Positions 19,733 through 28,164 of a stretch of DNA of 64,000 bases are shown piece after piece. The notes below the pieces were generated by a model. It made no database searches. It was not told the origin of the DNA and worked only from the letters and a program-made list of their open reading frames with translations. The stretch is taken from the NCBI RefSeq assembly GCF_014803385.1, contig NZ_JACYFC010000004.1, forward strand, positions 186,001 to 250,000, given 5' to 3'. The stretch is from Marinomonas colpomeniae. GTDB taxonomy: Bacteria; Pseudomonadota; Gammaproteobacteria; Pseudomonadales; Marinomonadaceae. Position 1 is the stretch's first letter. The number at the start of each line of letters is the position of its first letter. A program made the translations under genes and the position numbers.

Positions 19733-20995
19733 TTATAAAAATATCCCGCTCACTAGTGAACAAAGCAACCACATGAAAATGGCGTAGAATGCACTGTTGG
19801 TGACTATATCTTTGGTGGGTATGTGGTATCGACTCGTCATGAGTAATCCCAGTCCTGTTAATCCACTACTACCTGCTGAAATAGCCCAAGCACTTAAAAA
19901 CAAAAAGCCTAGTTCTGTTGGGTCAGGGTTTAAAGGTAAAAGCATTGGACTTGCAATAGCAATACTAACAACAGGGTGCACACCAACCAATCCAACAATA
20001 ATCATGCTTGCTAATGTAAGGGAAAACAATATTGGCCCAAAAGTAAAGCTGTCTAAATTAAAAAATTGCGGATAACTCAGAATAATCGCACTAATACCAT
20101 TTGAAAAAATACCAGCAGCTAGAAATAAGGCAAATTGACTGCCGATCAGTGGTAGTTTCTGGTTTACAAAGAGAAATAGGCTTTCTCGTCTTGATGTTGT
20201 ACGCATTAATAAAATAGAGGCGCTAGGTGCCAAAAGACAAATAAGCACCAATATACTAATGTCAGGCCAAAGAAAGTGAAGCACTATAATGGCTGTCGCC
20301 ATAAAAAGAGGAATGAATAAGCTTTCCCGTCGAATAGGGTAACCAATAAAATCACCTTTTGTGCGTCGATAAGCGTCAATGCTTGAAAATACAATGGCAG
20401 TTAATGCCATCATAGCACCAGGAATAAATGTTTTTCCCCATTGCATGCCTGGAGCATAAATTAGAGCAATACCAGTAGCCACAAAGAAAGGTGACCACCA
20501 GGCTGCAGCGGCAAAATTACGCGTTAAAATAAATTGCTGCACAGGCGTGAGTTTAATTGCGCCTTTCATTCGATCTGCAAATACCATTATTACCGATAAA
20601 TTAATTACTGCGCCTAATAGATGTACACCTATTGCTGTGTTAAATATAGCGCCTAGGCCTTTTGGCAGTGGTCTGCTTTCATCTTTTGAACTGGTGAGGT
20701 CTAAAAAAGACACGGCAACAAACATAGCGAGCATTGGCAAATTTACAGCCAGTACTTGTTGCCAAGGAATCCATACGCCCTGAGTGCCAGCAAATAATAA
20801 TGCAGCAATGCCAATTCCCATTAACCATGAGACCTGACGTTTTGCACTCGGTGCCAATGTATGCCACATGGCCGAATTTGCGCACCAAGCGAGCAGGGTC
20901 GGTATCAGAACAGAAATAGATTGGGTGACTGAGAGTAGATAAAAAATTAATGTACCAAGTACAAACCAACCTGTGTATTTTTTTAGAATGCTCAT
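19733..20995 (-). CDS. Multi-pass membrane protein, putative ion/organic acid transporter
   Basis: A 420-residue protein made almost wholly of hydrophobic segments; I count about 11-12 likely membrane helices. I do not recognise the family with certainty. The repeated small-residue and proline-containing stretches (GVHPVVSIAIASPMLLPLNP, ILTRNFAAAAWWSPFF) recall re-entrant loops of ion-transporter-superfamily carriers (ArsB/CitM/SLC13-like), but this is a weak impression. It is convergent with the XdhC gene at the edge of the nicotinate island. It could be a carboxylate carrier tied to that pathway or unrelated. The ribosome site AAGGA is rather far (about 14 bases) from the chosen ATG. Confidence 0.6.
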   Translation of the reverse strand: MSILKKYTGWFVLGTLIFYLLSVTQSISVLIPTLLAWCANSAMWHTLAPSAKRQVSWLMGIGIAALLFAGTQGVWIPWQQVLAVNLPMLAMFVAVSFLDLTSSKDESRPLPKGLGAIFNTAIGVHLLGAVINLSVIMVFADRMKGAIKLTPVQQFILTRNFAAAAWWSPFFVATGIALIYAPGMQWGKTFIPGAMMALTAIVFSSIDAYRRTKGDFIGYPIRRESLFIPLFMATAIIVLHFLWPDISILVLICLLAPSASILLMRTTSRRESLFLFVNQKLPLIGSQFALFLAAGIFSNGISAIILSYPQFFNLDSFTFGPILFSLTLASMIIVGLVGVHPVVSIAIASPMLLPLNPDPTELGFLFLSAWAISAGSSGLTGLGLLMTSRYHIPTKDIVTNSAFYAIFMWLLCSLVSGIFL

Positions 20996-21271
20996 ATACT
21001 TGAAATATATCCTTGTTATATTGGAAAAAGTACAGGTGGCTTGATGGCATAGAGTTTATTTTTACTACTTCATATTTTGTTGTTTTTTGATTGAAATGTC
21101 ACATTTTTAATGGTTAAGCGCTAAATTTACACTGATTAAAGCGCTAAGGGGGAGTTGTGATTTCTTCAACATAATGAATCATAATAATTTTATTATTAAT
21201 GTGCTGATATTTTACGCATTTAAGCTTCTTTTTTACGAAATTTTACTAGGTGATTTTATCGTTTTGAATCA
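20996..21271. other. Spacer between the transporter and the umuD-like gene
   Basis: A-T-rich divergent promoter region. I see no gene in it. It should carry the promoter of the membrane protein on one strand and the SOS promoter on the other (TTGAAT at 21264-21269 is a possible -35). Confidence 0.5.
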
Positions 21272-21291
21272 TACTGTACAAACATACAGTT
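21272..21291. promoter_or_regulatory. LexA (SOS) box
   Basis: TACTGTACAAACATACAGTT has the exact CTGT-N8-ACAG core of the gammaproteobacterial LexA operator plus the flanking TA and T. It ends 12 bases before the ATG of the UmuD-like gene, where bound LexA would block the promoter. Confidence 0.88.
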
Positions 21292-21303
21292 AGAGTGTTT
21301 TTT

Positions 21304-21726
21304 ATGCGCGTCTCTTATCTTGGCTCAACTGAGTCTATTACATTTATACCTAAGGGTAGTGTTCGAATCCCGTTCTATTCTAGAGGATCTGATAGTTCTT
21401 TAGACGAAGTAACAACTAAAAAGAAAACAACACAAAAAAATGCTGCGACAACATTTTTTGTAAGAGCGCTAGGTGAGTCTACAGAAAATATTGATATTAA
21501 TGCTGGTGACGTTTTAGTTGTTGATAGAGCGTTAACCGCGAGACATGGCGACACTGTTATTACTTGTGAAAAAGGTAAAATGGAAGTTGTCACACTAGAA
21601 CTAAAAGAAGATGTTTTGTTTCGACCTAAGAATAAAGCGTACTCTTCATCTGCCGCGATTACGGTGGAAGCATCAAGTTTAGAAGTGTTTGGTGTAGTTG
21701 CTAGTGTTGTCCGAAAACCTAGCTAA
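21304..21726 (+). CDS. UmuD-like S24 protein lacking the catalytic lysine and cleavage site
   Basis: A 140-residue protein clearly homologous to UmuD, the processing subunit of DNA polymerase V: ATTFFVRALGES, GDVLVVDRALTARHGDTVI, RPKNKAYS and LEVFGVVASVVRK align along the C-terminal domain. By hand alignment to Escherichia coli UmuD the catalytic Ser60 is kept (in GES), but the position of Lys97 is Val (KMEVVTLEL against EFTVKKLQL), and the Cys24-Gly25 autocleavage pair has no counterpart; GDSM is GEST. So it probably cannot cleave itself. No umuC follows. The LexA box predicts SOS induction. Start ATG 21304 is chosen; GTG 21295 would add three residues. Function is unknown: possibly a regulator, a decoy partner of UmuD, or a decaying gene. 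Confidence 0.85.
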   Translation: MRVSYLGSTESITFIPKGSVRIPFYSRGSDSSLDEVTTKKKTTQKNAATTFFVRALGESTENIDINAGDVLVVDRALTARHGDTVITCEKGKMEVVTLELKEDVLFRPKNKAYSSSAAITVEASSLEVFGVVASVVRKPS

Positions 21727-21736
21727 TTTGATGCTC

Positions 21737-21790
21737 AAGGCATTTGTTTAATTAAAACTTTAATAAATGCCTTTTCTTTATAAATTTCTC
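21737..21790 (+). terminator. Terminator after the umuD-like gene
   Basis: AAGGCATTT (21737-21745) pairs with AAATGCCTT (21775-21783), then TTTCTTTA. It shows the UmuD-like gene is transcribed alone, without umuC. Confidence 0.7.
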
Positions 21791-21958
21791 AAATATTATT
21801 TCTGACCACTTTTTATTTTTCCTGTTTTTCTCTTCCATATCTTATATTTGTTATGAAATGAGTCGTTATTCGTAGATTCGAATGAACACTGTTGCTTTTT
21901 TACTGTACAATTTCGTCGCGATTTTATGGCATTTTTTTGAATTTAATAAGTGAATCTC

Positions 21959-22513
21959 ATGGCGACTAAAGCAACTGTTTATAAAGCATCGGTACAAGTA
22001 TCCGATATGGATCGAAATCATTATCAAGGTTATGATTTAACCTTGGCGTTACATCCTTCTGAAACAGAAGAACGCATGATGGTGCGTTTGGCCGCTTTTG
22101 CTTTATTAGCAGATGAAAAAGAGGGCGGTGAACAATTAAGCTTTACCAAAGGAATTAGTACAGAAGATGAGCCTGATCTTTGGCAAAAGAACTATTCAGA
22201 TGAAGTTTTACTTTGGATTGAGCTAGGTCAACCAGATGAGAAGCGCTTAAGAAAAGCCTGTGGTCGTGCTCACAATGTTGTCGTTGTTAATTATAACGAT
22301 AAATCAGACATTTGGTGGGAGCAAAACAAAGGAAAAATGAGTCGTTTTAACAATCTACGCGTATTACAGTTTTCAGAAGTGCAGGTGCAATCGTTAGCAA
22401 AAATTTGCACTCGATCTATGCAGTTAAACGTAACAATACAAGACAGTGAAATGTGGATCTCTGGGGAGCTTGGCGAATGTGCCATGACACCAAATTGGCG
22501 AGGCGAGCAATAA
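21959..22513 (+). CDS. yaeQ: YaeQ family protein
   Basis: Member of the YaeQ family, a PD-(D/E)xK nuclease-like fold of uncertain role; the E. coli protein has been linked to suppression of rfaH loss. Seen: the family opening KATVYKASVQVSDMDRNHY, HPSETEERMMVRLAAFALLA, LWIELGQPDEKRLRKACG and WWEQNKGKMSRF. The E-x-G-Q and K residues there match the nuclease-like core. 184 residues from ATG 21959 (usual length about 180); a GTG nine bases earlier is in frame but adds nothing conserved. Confidence 0.9.
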   Translation: MATKATVYKASVQVSDMDRNHYQGYDLTLALHPSETEERMMVRLAAFALLADEKEGGEQLSFTKGISTEDEPDLWQKNYSDEVLLWIELGQPDEKRLRKACGRAHNVVVVNYNDKSDIWWEQNKGKMSRFNNLRVLQFSEVQVQSLAKICTRSMQLNVTIQDSEMWISGELGECAMTPNWRGEQ

Positions 22514-22568
22514 GCCCACCTCGTAATTTTACTTAGCTAGATTTAATTCATATAGGGGGCAGTTGGCT

Positions 22569-23312
22569 TTAGGCTTTGTGAAGCGTGCGTTGGAACAAAG
22601 CCACTGCTTTAGTATAGCATTCTAAGGCGATAGCAGGGTCATAACGATCGCCTTCGTCACGCATAAAGGCATGTTGACCGTTAAATTCATGCCAAGAAAA
22701 AAAACGGTCTGTGTCGATCAATTTTTGATAGATCTTCTGACGACCTTCTGTCGAAACATGAGGGTCTTGTTTCCCCCACACCATTACTAATTCTCCTTCA
22801 ATTTCTTCTGTTCGAGTGAAAGAGTCATTACCTTCTTCGCAAGGAATAGTGTTTGAGTGTATGTCCGTTGCATATAGGCAAAATGATGATTGTATACAAG
22901 GGTTAAGTGCTGCACGATAGGCCAAGTGACCACCAAGACAAACACCCATAGAGCCAAATTGACCAGTGCAGTAATCTTCTTGTTCGAAGTAACTTATCAT
23001 CGCAACTGTGTCGCTATCATGAGCTTCTAATGTTTTAGTGAATTTGTCTGTATTGCCTTTGTCTTTCCCCTCATCGTCGTAACCCAATACGGTGCCGATT
23101 GGGTTTAGTTCATGAAACACTTCTGGGACGATGACAACAAATCCATGACCAGCCATCATAGCGGCAGATCGAGCAATAGGTGCTGTCTGTTGAAAAATTT
23201 CAGAGTAAAAGAAGACACAAGGAAAGCCACCTTCAGCTTCAGGTCGATAAACAGAGCACCGCATGGTGCCAGTTGGCGTGTTAATATCTTCGTCGTGTCG
23301 TTGAATAATCAT
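22569..23312 (-). CDS. Dienelactone hydrolase family protein
   Basis: Cytoplasmic alpha/beta hydrolase of 247 residues with the dienelactone hydrolase pattern: cysteine nucleophile in GSMGVCLGGHLAY, Asp in WGKQDPHVS and His in FNGQHAFMRD, plus an N-terminal TPTGTMRCSVYRP. Family members hydrolyse lactone or ester bonds in aromatic and other breakdown routes; the substrate here is unknown. Start at 23312 (minus strand) is supported by AAGGA about 7 bases upstream; a longer frame to 23372 lacks that. The gene is convergent with yaeQ and divergent from the glycosyltransferase at 23442. Confidence 0.85.
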   Translation of the reverse strand: MIIQRHDEDINTPTGTMRCSVYRPEAEGGFPCVFFYSEIFQQTAPIARSAAMMAGHGFVVIVPEVFHELNPIGTVLGYDDEGKDKGNTDKFTKTLEAHDSDTVAMISYFEQEDYCTGQFGSMGVCLGGHLAYRAALNPCIQSSFCLYATDIHSNTIPCEEGNDSFTRTEEIEGELVMVWGKQDPHVSTEGRQKIYQKLIDTDRFFSWHEFNGQHAFMRDEGDRYDPAIALECYTKAVALFQRTLHKA

Positions 23313-23441
23313 GAAGTTCCTTAAAAGCTTGTTATTTTTCATAATGATATTCGACCCGTGAATGAGTAGCAATCGCTGAATCCTTCATGGTAAGCATATG
23401 AACAACTCAATCAAAGTCAGAATGACAAGAGAGAATAACGC

Positions 23442-24554
23442 GTGCGAATTTTATTGATCAGTGCCTATGAAGCAAGCAGCCATAAAGCATGGGCACATAC
23501 CTTGATGAAAGGGTTAAGTGAGCACCGATGGGAGTACTTGTCTTTACCGGCACGACACTTTGCGTGGAGAATTCGTGGTAACGCGATGAGCTTTGCTTTT
23601 GATCCAAAATTCAAACCGATTCTCGAAAAACCTTACGATTTAGTCATAGCGACTTCAATGACAGATTGTGTTGGCTTAAAAGCTTTTTGCCCTGATTTAC
23701 AAAATATTCCTTGGCTACTGTATTTTCATGAAAATCAGTTTGCTTATCCTGCTAGTGATAAGCAGCAAGGTTTAATTGAAATGCAAATGGTGACTTTATA
23801 CAGCGCCTTAGCAGCCGATGTTTGCGTGTTTAATAGTCAGTTCAATAAAGATACATTTTTTGATGGAGCGCGTGCTTTACTCAAAAAACTGCCAGATTAC
23901 GTATCACCAGATTGGCTAGGTAGTACTGAAAAAGAATCTGACATATTGCCTGTTCCATTAAGTATTGAAATACAAAATGACTGTCTAGCTTTTGAAGCGG
24001 AAGCAAAAAAAAGAGTAGATACAAAAATGATTAAATTAGTTTGGTCTGCTCGTTGGGAGTTTGATAAAGGGCCAGACAGGCTATTGGCTATTCTGCAAGA
24101 ATTAGAGGATCGTTCTGTATCCTATCAAATTGCTATTTTAGGTGAACAGTTTCGCAGTACACCAAAAGAGTTTGAACAGATTGAAGTGCAATTTTCACAT
24201 CGAATTATTCAATTTGGATTCGCTGAAAGCCGAGAAGATTTTTTAGCTTTTTTATCAGCGTCTGATTTTGTTTTATCGACCGCTTTGCATGAGTTTCAAG
24301 GGCTTTCGGTGCTTGAAGCCGTTTCTTTAGGGTGCGTGCCTGTATTACCAAACCGTCAGGTATACCCAGAGTTATTTGGTGACGAGTATCTTTATGAAAG
24401 TGATATCTTAAATGTGAAAATAGAAGCTAAAAGCGCAGTCGATTTGATTCAAACACACATTGAAAACGATGCTAAGGCTCCGTTAATACATCAATATCAC
24501 ACGGAACAATTACTTCCCTATTATGATGTCTTGATTAAAAAGATGGCCCCTTAG
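23442..24554 (+). CDS. DUF3524 glycosyltransferase, tRNA-queuosine alpha-mannosyltransferase-like
   Basis: A 370-residue protein with the DUF3524 N-terminal domain (MRILLISAYEASSHKAWAH, SLPARHFAWRIRGNAMSF, YFHENQFAYP) and a GT-B sugar-nucleotide domain (VWSARWEFDKGPDRLL; the E-x7-E motif in EFQGLSVLEAVSLGCVPVLP). This is the layout of animal QTMAN/GTDC1, which mannosylates queuosine at the wobble base of tRNA-Asp. Many bacteria encode homologues whose target is not settled, as far as I know. GTG start with a weak ribosome site. It is a lone gene. Tight similarity in both domains makes the family call strong; the substrate is inferred. Confidence 0.85.
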   Translation: MRILLISAYEASSHKAWAHTLMKGLSEHRWEYLSLPARHFAWRIRGNAMSFAFDPKFKPILEKPYDLVIATSMTDCVGLKAFCPDLQNIPWLLYFHENQFAYPASDKQQGLIEMQMVTLYSALAADVCVFNSQFNKDTFFDGARALLKKLPDYVSPDWLGSTEKESDILPVPLSIEIQNDCLAFEAEAKKRVDTKMIKLVWSARWEFDKGPDRLLAILQELEDRSVSYQIAILGEQFRSTPKEFEQIEVQFSHRIIQFGFAESREDFLAFLSASDFVLSTALHEFQGLSVLEAVSLGCVPVLPNRQVYPELFGDEYLYESDILNVKIEAKSAVDLIQTHIENDAKAPLIHQYHTEQLLPYYDVLIKKMAP

Positions 24555-24680
24555 AGATTAAAGATGACTAAAGTACTTTAAAGACCTAAAAAAGGGAGGC
24601 GATGTGAACTTTTTTGTTTTAACCAACTCTTATCTTATGATTATCTATCCCTTCTTTTATCAATGAGAGTGCAGGCTTTA

Positions 24681-25604
24681 ATGAAGTTTTTAACATTATG
24701 GAAAATGGCTATTGTTTTAACGCCATTAATATTTATCGGTGGTTATCTTATGCTTGCTGAAAAAGATAAAAATGACGAACTTGATAAGAATCGAGATATT
24801 GCTGAGCGTATCAAAAACAATCCTGATGTTATTACTCATCGCACTTTAAATATCGATTCTGGCTATTCCCTACATTATGTTTATAGCCCTTATTCTGTTG
24901 CTAATAATCTAAATAAGACCGAGCAAAAAACCAGTGTTGTCTTTGTGCATGGAACGCCGGGAAGTTGGGGAACTTTTTCTCGTTACTTTGAAGACAAATC
25001 ACTTATTAAGAATGTTCAGCTGTACTCTATCGATCGACCAGGTTGGGGTGAGTCTGGTTATTTAGGAAATTCCTTTCCGGTAAACCTAAGTGATCAATCT
25101 AGCTTAATCGAACCTATTCTAGAGGAAATTTGGAAGGCAAATAATCAAGAAAAAATAATTGTCGTTGGGCATTCTCTTGGTGGTTCTTTGGTGCCTAAAT
25201 TAGCAGTAGATTATCCAAATTACATAAAAGGTGTAATTATCTTAGCAGGGGATTTAGACCCTGAATTGTCTGAAGCTCGTTGGTTTAATACATTATTGGA
25301 TTGGGTTCCTAGTTTATTATTGCCAGACATGTGGCGAAATTCGAATAATGAAGTGATTGCGATTCGACCGAGTTTAGAGCGATTACAGGGTGAGTTTGCA
25401 ACGATCTCAATGCCTATAACGGTCTTACAAGGTACAGATGACACTTTGGTTCGACCAGGTAGTGCTGAAAAAGCTCCTGCGATTTTTGAATCGTCCGATG
25501 TTGAGGTTATTTATCTAAAGGGTGCGAGTCACATTATTAACCATACGCATCCGCAAGATGTTAAAAATGCCATCTATTCAATGATAGAAAAAACACAAAG
25601 CTAA
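24681..25604 (+). CDS. Membrane-anchored alpha/beta hydrolase
   Basis: A 307-residue hydrolase with one N-terminal membrane helix (about residues 9-26), so it is likely tethered to the inner membrane, probably facing the periplasm. Seen: oxyanion-loop motif VFVHGTPGSWGTF, nucleophile elbow VVGHSLGGSL, acid in LQGTDDTLVRPG and histidine in GASHIINHTHP, a full catalytic triad. Substrate unknown. I took ATG 24681, which has AGG 5 bases upstream; ATG 24663 would add six residues without a ribosome site. Confidence 0.82.
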   Translation: MKFLTLWKMAIVLTPLIFIGGYLMLAEKDKNDELDKNRDIAERIKNNPDVITHRTLNIDSGYSLHYVYSPYSVANNLNKTEQKTSVVFVHGTPGSWGTFSRYFEDKSLIKNVQLYSIDRPGWGESGYLGNSFPVNLSDQSSLIEPILEEIWKANNQEKIIVVGHSLGGSLVPKLAVDYPNYIKGVIILAGDLDPELSEARWFNTLLDWVPSLLLPDMWRNSNNEVIAIRPSLERLQGEFATISMPITVLQGTDDTLVRPGSAEKAPAIFESSDVEVIYLKGASHIINHTHPQDVKNAIYSMIEKTQS

Positions 25605-25658
25605 AATCTAATCTAAGTTCAATGCCAAAAAGAAGGTGTGTTAACGGATTTTATAACG

Positions 25659-26294
25659 TTAAACCGCTTTTTTTATGTTTTTACAAGGACCTTCCATTGC
25701 TTTTGCGTCTTCAGCGTCATGGGTAACCAATAGTGCTGGAATGTTAGCCTTACGAATTTCCTCTAGTACAAAGCTTCTTACCTCTCGACGAAGTGCAGGG
25801 TCTAATTTACTAAAAGGCTCGTCTAGTAATAAGAAATCAGGTTTTGCCAATAGTGTGCGTAATAGGGCCACACGAGCTTGCTGACCACCTGATAACTCGT
25901 TAGGTAAGGAATTAGCCTTGTCACGCATTTCTAACTTCTCTAAGGCTTGCTGAGCCAATGCTTGGCGTTCTTGTTTCTTGACGTCTGGTGGGATAGCGAA
26001 TAACAAGTTTTCAATAATACTCATGTGCGGGAAAAGTAACGGCATTTGCTGTAATAAGCCTACTTTACGGTTTGCTATTGGTTTGTTGTGAAATGACTCG
26101 TTATTTAGGAAAAAATCACCTGTTGCAGTAAGTGTCGACGATAATGTACCACTTAAAAAATGCAATAAGCTTGATTTCCCGACCCCACTTGGCCCCATGA
26201 TAGACAAAACTTGACCGTTCTCAATATCAAAACTGAGCTCTTTTATGAGTACTTTGTCACTTGTTGACAAGGAAAATGCTTTTACACTTAACAC
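25659..26294 (-). CDS. ynjD: ABC transporter ATPase, YnjD type
   Basis: ATP-binding subunit of the YnjBCD importer, 211 residues. Seen: Walker A GPSGVGKSSLLH, Q-loop LLQQMPLLFPHMS, signature LSGGQQARVALLR, Walker B FLLLDEPFSKLD and switch His in LLVTHDAEDA. It overlaps the permease gene by 7 bases, so it is translated with it. The substrate of YnjBCD has not been established to my knowledge; the proteins are distant relatives of thiamine and iron/spermidine-type importers. Confidence 0.88.
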   Translation of the reverse strand: MLSVKAFSLSTSDKVLIKELSFDIENGQVLSIMGPSGVGKSSLLHFLSGTLSSTLTATGDFFLNNESFHNKPIANRKVGLLQQMPLLFPHMSIIENLLFAIPPDVKKQERQALAQQALEKLEMRDKANSLPNELSGGQQARVALLRTLLAKPDFLLLDEPFSKLDPALRREVRSFVLEEIRKANIPALLVTHDAEDAKAMEGPCKNIKKAV

Positions 26295-28015
26295 GGTGAA
26301 CCCTTCTTAAATAATGTTTTCATGGCAAGTCGCCATTTTGTCCAACGAGCAGGAATAATTTGCGCAAGCCAAAATACAATGACAGGGAAAAAAGCTTGTA
26401 ATAACGCCATGCTACCCACTTGCTTTCTATCACCAGAGGCCGCACGAGCAACGGCTTCGGTTGTTAGTGTGCTGTGACGACCTTCACCTGCAATAAGAGT
26501 GGGTAAGTACTGAGCAATGCTCACGGAAAAACCCATTGCGAAAGCAGTAAATAAGGATGGTTTTAACATGGCTAATTTAACCGAAACATAATGGTGCCAA
26601 GGACGATAACGCAATCGGTTTGCTTGTAATAGATAGTTTTCATTGTAGGCCAAGTAAGGGCCTTTTAATGTCAGGTAAACATAAGGCAAAACATACATTA
26701 GGTGTAATGCAATGATGGCGCAAAAACTGCCGTTTAGATCCAGATAAATTAATAAGACATGAAGCCCGAATAAGAATCCAATTTGCGGTAAAAGAATAGG
26801 GACGTAAATCAACCAATCAAACGCATGTTGTTCTGTTGGTTTATTTGATTCTTCCATACTCTTACGTTTTGTTTCTAACATTAGCAAGCTGGCAGCGCAC
26901 GCCATAATGGTTGCTATCAATGCAATGCTTAATGTATTCGAGGTAAGTTCAATAAGTAGAGGTGTCGCTCGCTCAATATTATCCCATGTCCATTTTGATG
27001 GTAATGCATCAGGAAAACGCCAGCGTTTTGCCAATGACCAAACTGGTAAAAGCATTAAGGCAATAAAAGCACTAACTAGAGTAATGAGGCCCAAAATTAC
27101 ACCTGACCCAAGTAGATTGTCTGTGGCTCCACAACGTCTACCATTGCTGCGTTCATATCTGGTCAATTTACTAAGACAGCGATGACAAAACTCCCACCCG
27201 CCTAATACTAAAATAATGGTGATCATTAAAAATACAGCGCCTGCACTTCCCATAAGACGCATGGCCAAATCTGGGTTGTTAAACCATCGATATAAGGTGA
27301 CTGCTAATGTGGAAGGTGTATTTGGACCAATAACTAAGGCCAAATCAACAACGGTTAAGCTGAATGCCACCACAATAAATATTGGTAAACGAATAATTGG
27401 GTATAGCTGAGGTATTAAAACCTTACGCCATAAGGCAAATCGGCCATAACCTAACGCTTGGCAAGCATGTATAGTTTCTCTTGCTTGTAGGCTTTTCATT
27501 GCAGCTAACATTACAAACAACAAATAGGGCATTTCTTTGACGACTAAAGCAAAAATCAGTGATAAACCATAAGGATCTTGAACTGTGATCCAATTAGGTG
27601 GACGGACAAAACCGCTCAACCAAGGGCTGAAAATTCTGACTAGCCAGCCAGAAGGGCTTAATAGAAATAGTAGGCCGATAGCAATGGCTGCATGAGGTAC
27701 AGCAAGAATAGGTGACAAAAGCGTTTCTATTTTACGAAAAAAAGGTCGCTGATAACCCCAAGCTAATAATGAAAAAGCCAACCAAAGTGCTAGTAAAGGA
27801 GCACCGACTCCCGTGATTAAAGTGAGTTTTAAACTTGAGTAAAACTCACTTTCGGCAAACATGTTTTGCCAAGGTTGGGTAGAAAAATGGTATTCGCCAA
27901 TAGGTGGGAAATATTGAAATGCAGGTAGCAAGGTGCCGATCAAACCAATAAAAATTGGCAATGTCATAATTGCAGCAATGAGAACGGTGATCCATTTCGT
28001 GTGTTTTAGTGGCAT
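26288..28015 (-). CDS. ynjC: ABC transporter permease, YnjC type
   Basis: Inner-membrane permease of 575 residues made of two fused permease units, each with about six helices. The first unit covers about 1-285 and the second about 315-560; each has a cytoplasmic EAA-like coupling loop (ACQALGYGRFALWRKVLIPQL in the first; RLRYRPWHHYVSVKLAMLKPS in the second). This matches YnjC and the ThiP-like double permeases. It lies between ynjB (149-base gap with a large inverted repeat) and ynjD (overlap). Confidence 0.88.
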   Translation of the reverse strand: MPLKHTKWITVLIAAIMTLPIFIGLIGTLLPAFQYFPPIGEYHFSTQPWQNMFAESEFYSSLKLTLITGVGAPLLALWLAFSLLAWGYQRPFFRKIETLLSPILAVPHAAIAIGLLFLLSPSGWLVRIFSPWLSGFVRPPNWITVQDPYGLSLIFALVVKEMPYLLFVMLAAMKSLQARETIHACQALGYGRFALWRKVLIPQLYPIIRLPIFIVVAFSLTVVDLALVIGPNTPSTLAVTLYRWFNNPDLAMRLMGSAGAVFLMITIILVLGGWEFCHRCLSKLTRYERSNGRRCGATDNLLGSGVILGLITLVSAFIALMLLPVWSLAKRWRFPDALPSKWTWDNIERATPLLIELTSNTLSIALIATIMACAASLLMLETKRKSMEESNKPTEQHAFDWLIYVPILLPQIGFLFGLHVLLIYLDLNGSFCAIIALHLMYVLPYVYLTLKGPYLAYNENYLLQANRLRYRPWHHYVSVKLAMLKPSLFTAFAMGFSVSIAQYLPTLIAGEGRHSTLTTEAVARAASGDRKQVGSMALLQAFFPVIVFWLAQIIPARWTKWRLAMKTLFKKGSPC

Positions 28016-28083
28016 CTTACTTCTTAGTTGTGAACAATTTTTAATAACAATTGAAACTGAGAATGTTTCGGTATTTAGTAGTT

Positions 28084-28156
28084 GATGTCGTTATTCAGTT
28101 TTTGTCTGGCTAATTTTTTACAAAAAAACATTACCAAAAATAGTCATAACGACATC
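28084..28156 (-). repeat. Long inverted repeat between ynjB and ynjC
   Basis: GATGTCGTTAT (28084-28094) and ATAACGACATC (28146-28156) are perfect complements. Inside them, TTTTTG and CAAAAA also pair, so the arms run 21-22 bases with a short mismatched stretch and a 30-base loop. It probably forms a stem-loop at the 3' end of the ynjB message that makes ynjB more abundant than ynjCD (inference). Confidence 0.75.
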
Positions 28157-28164
28157 ATTCAATA

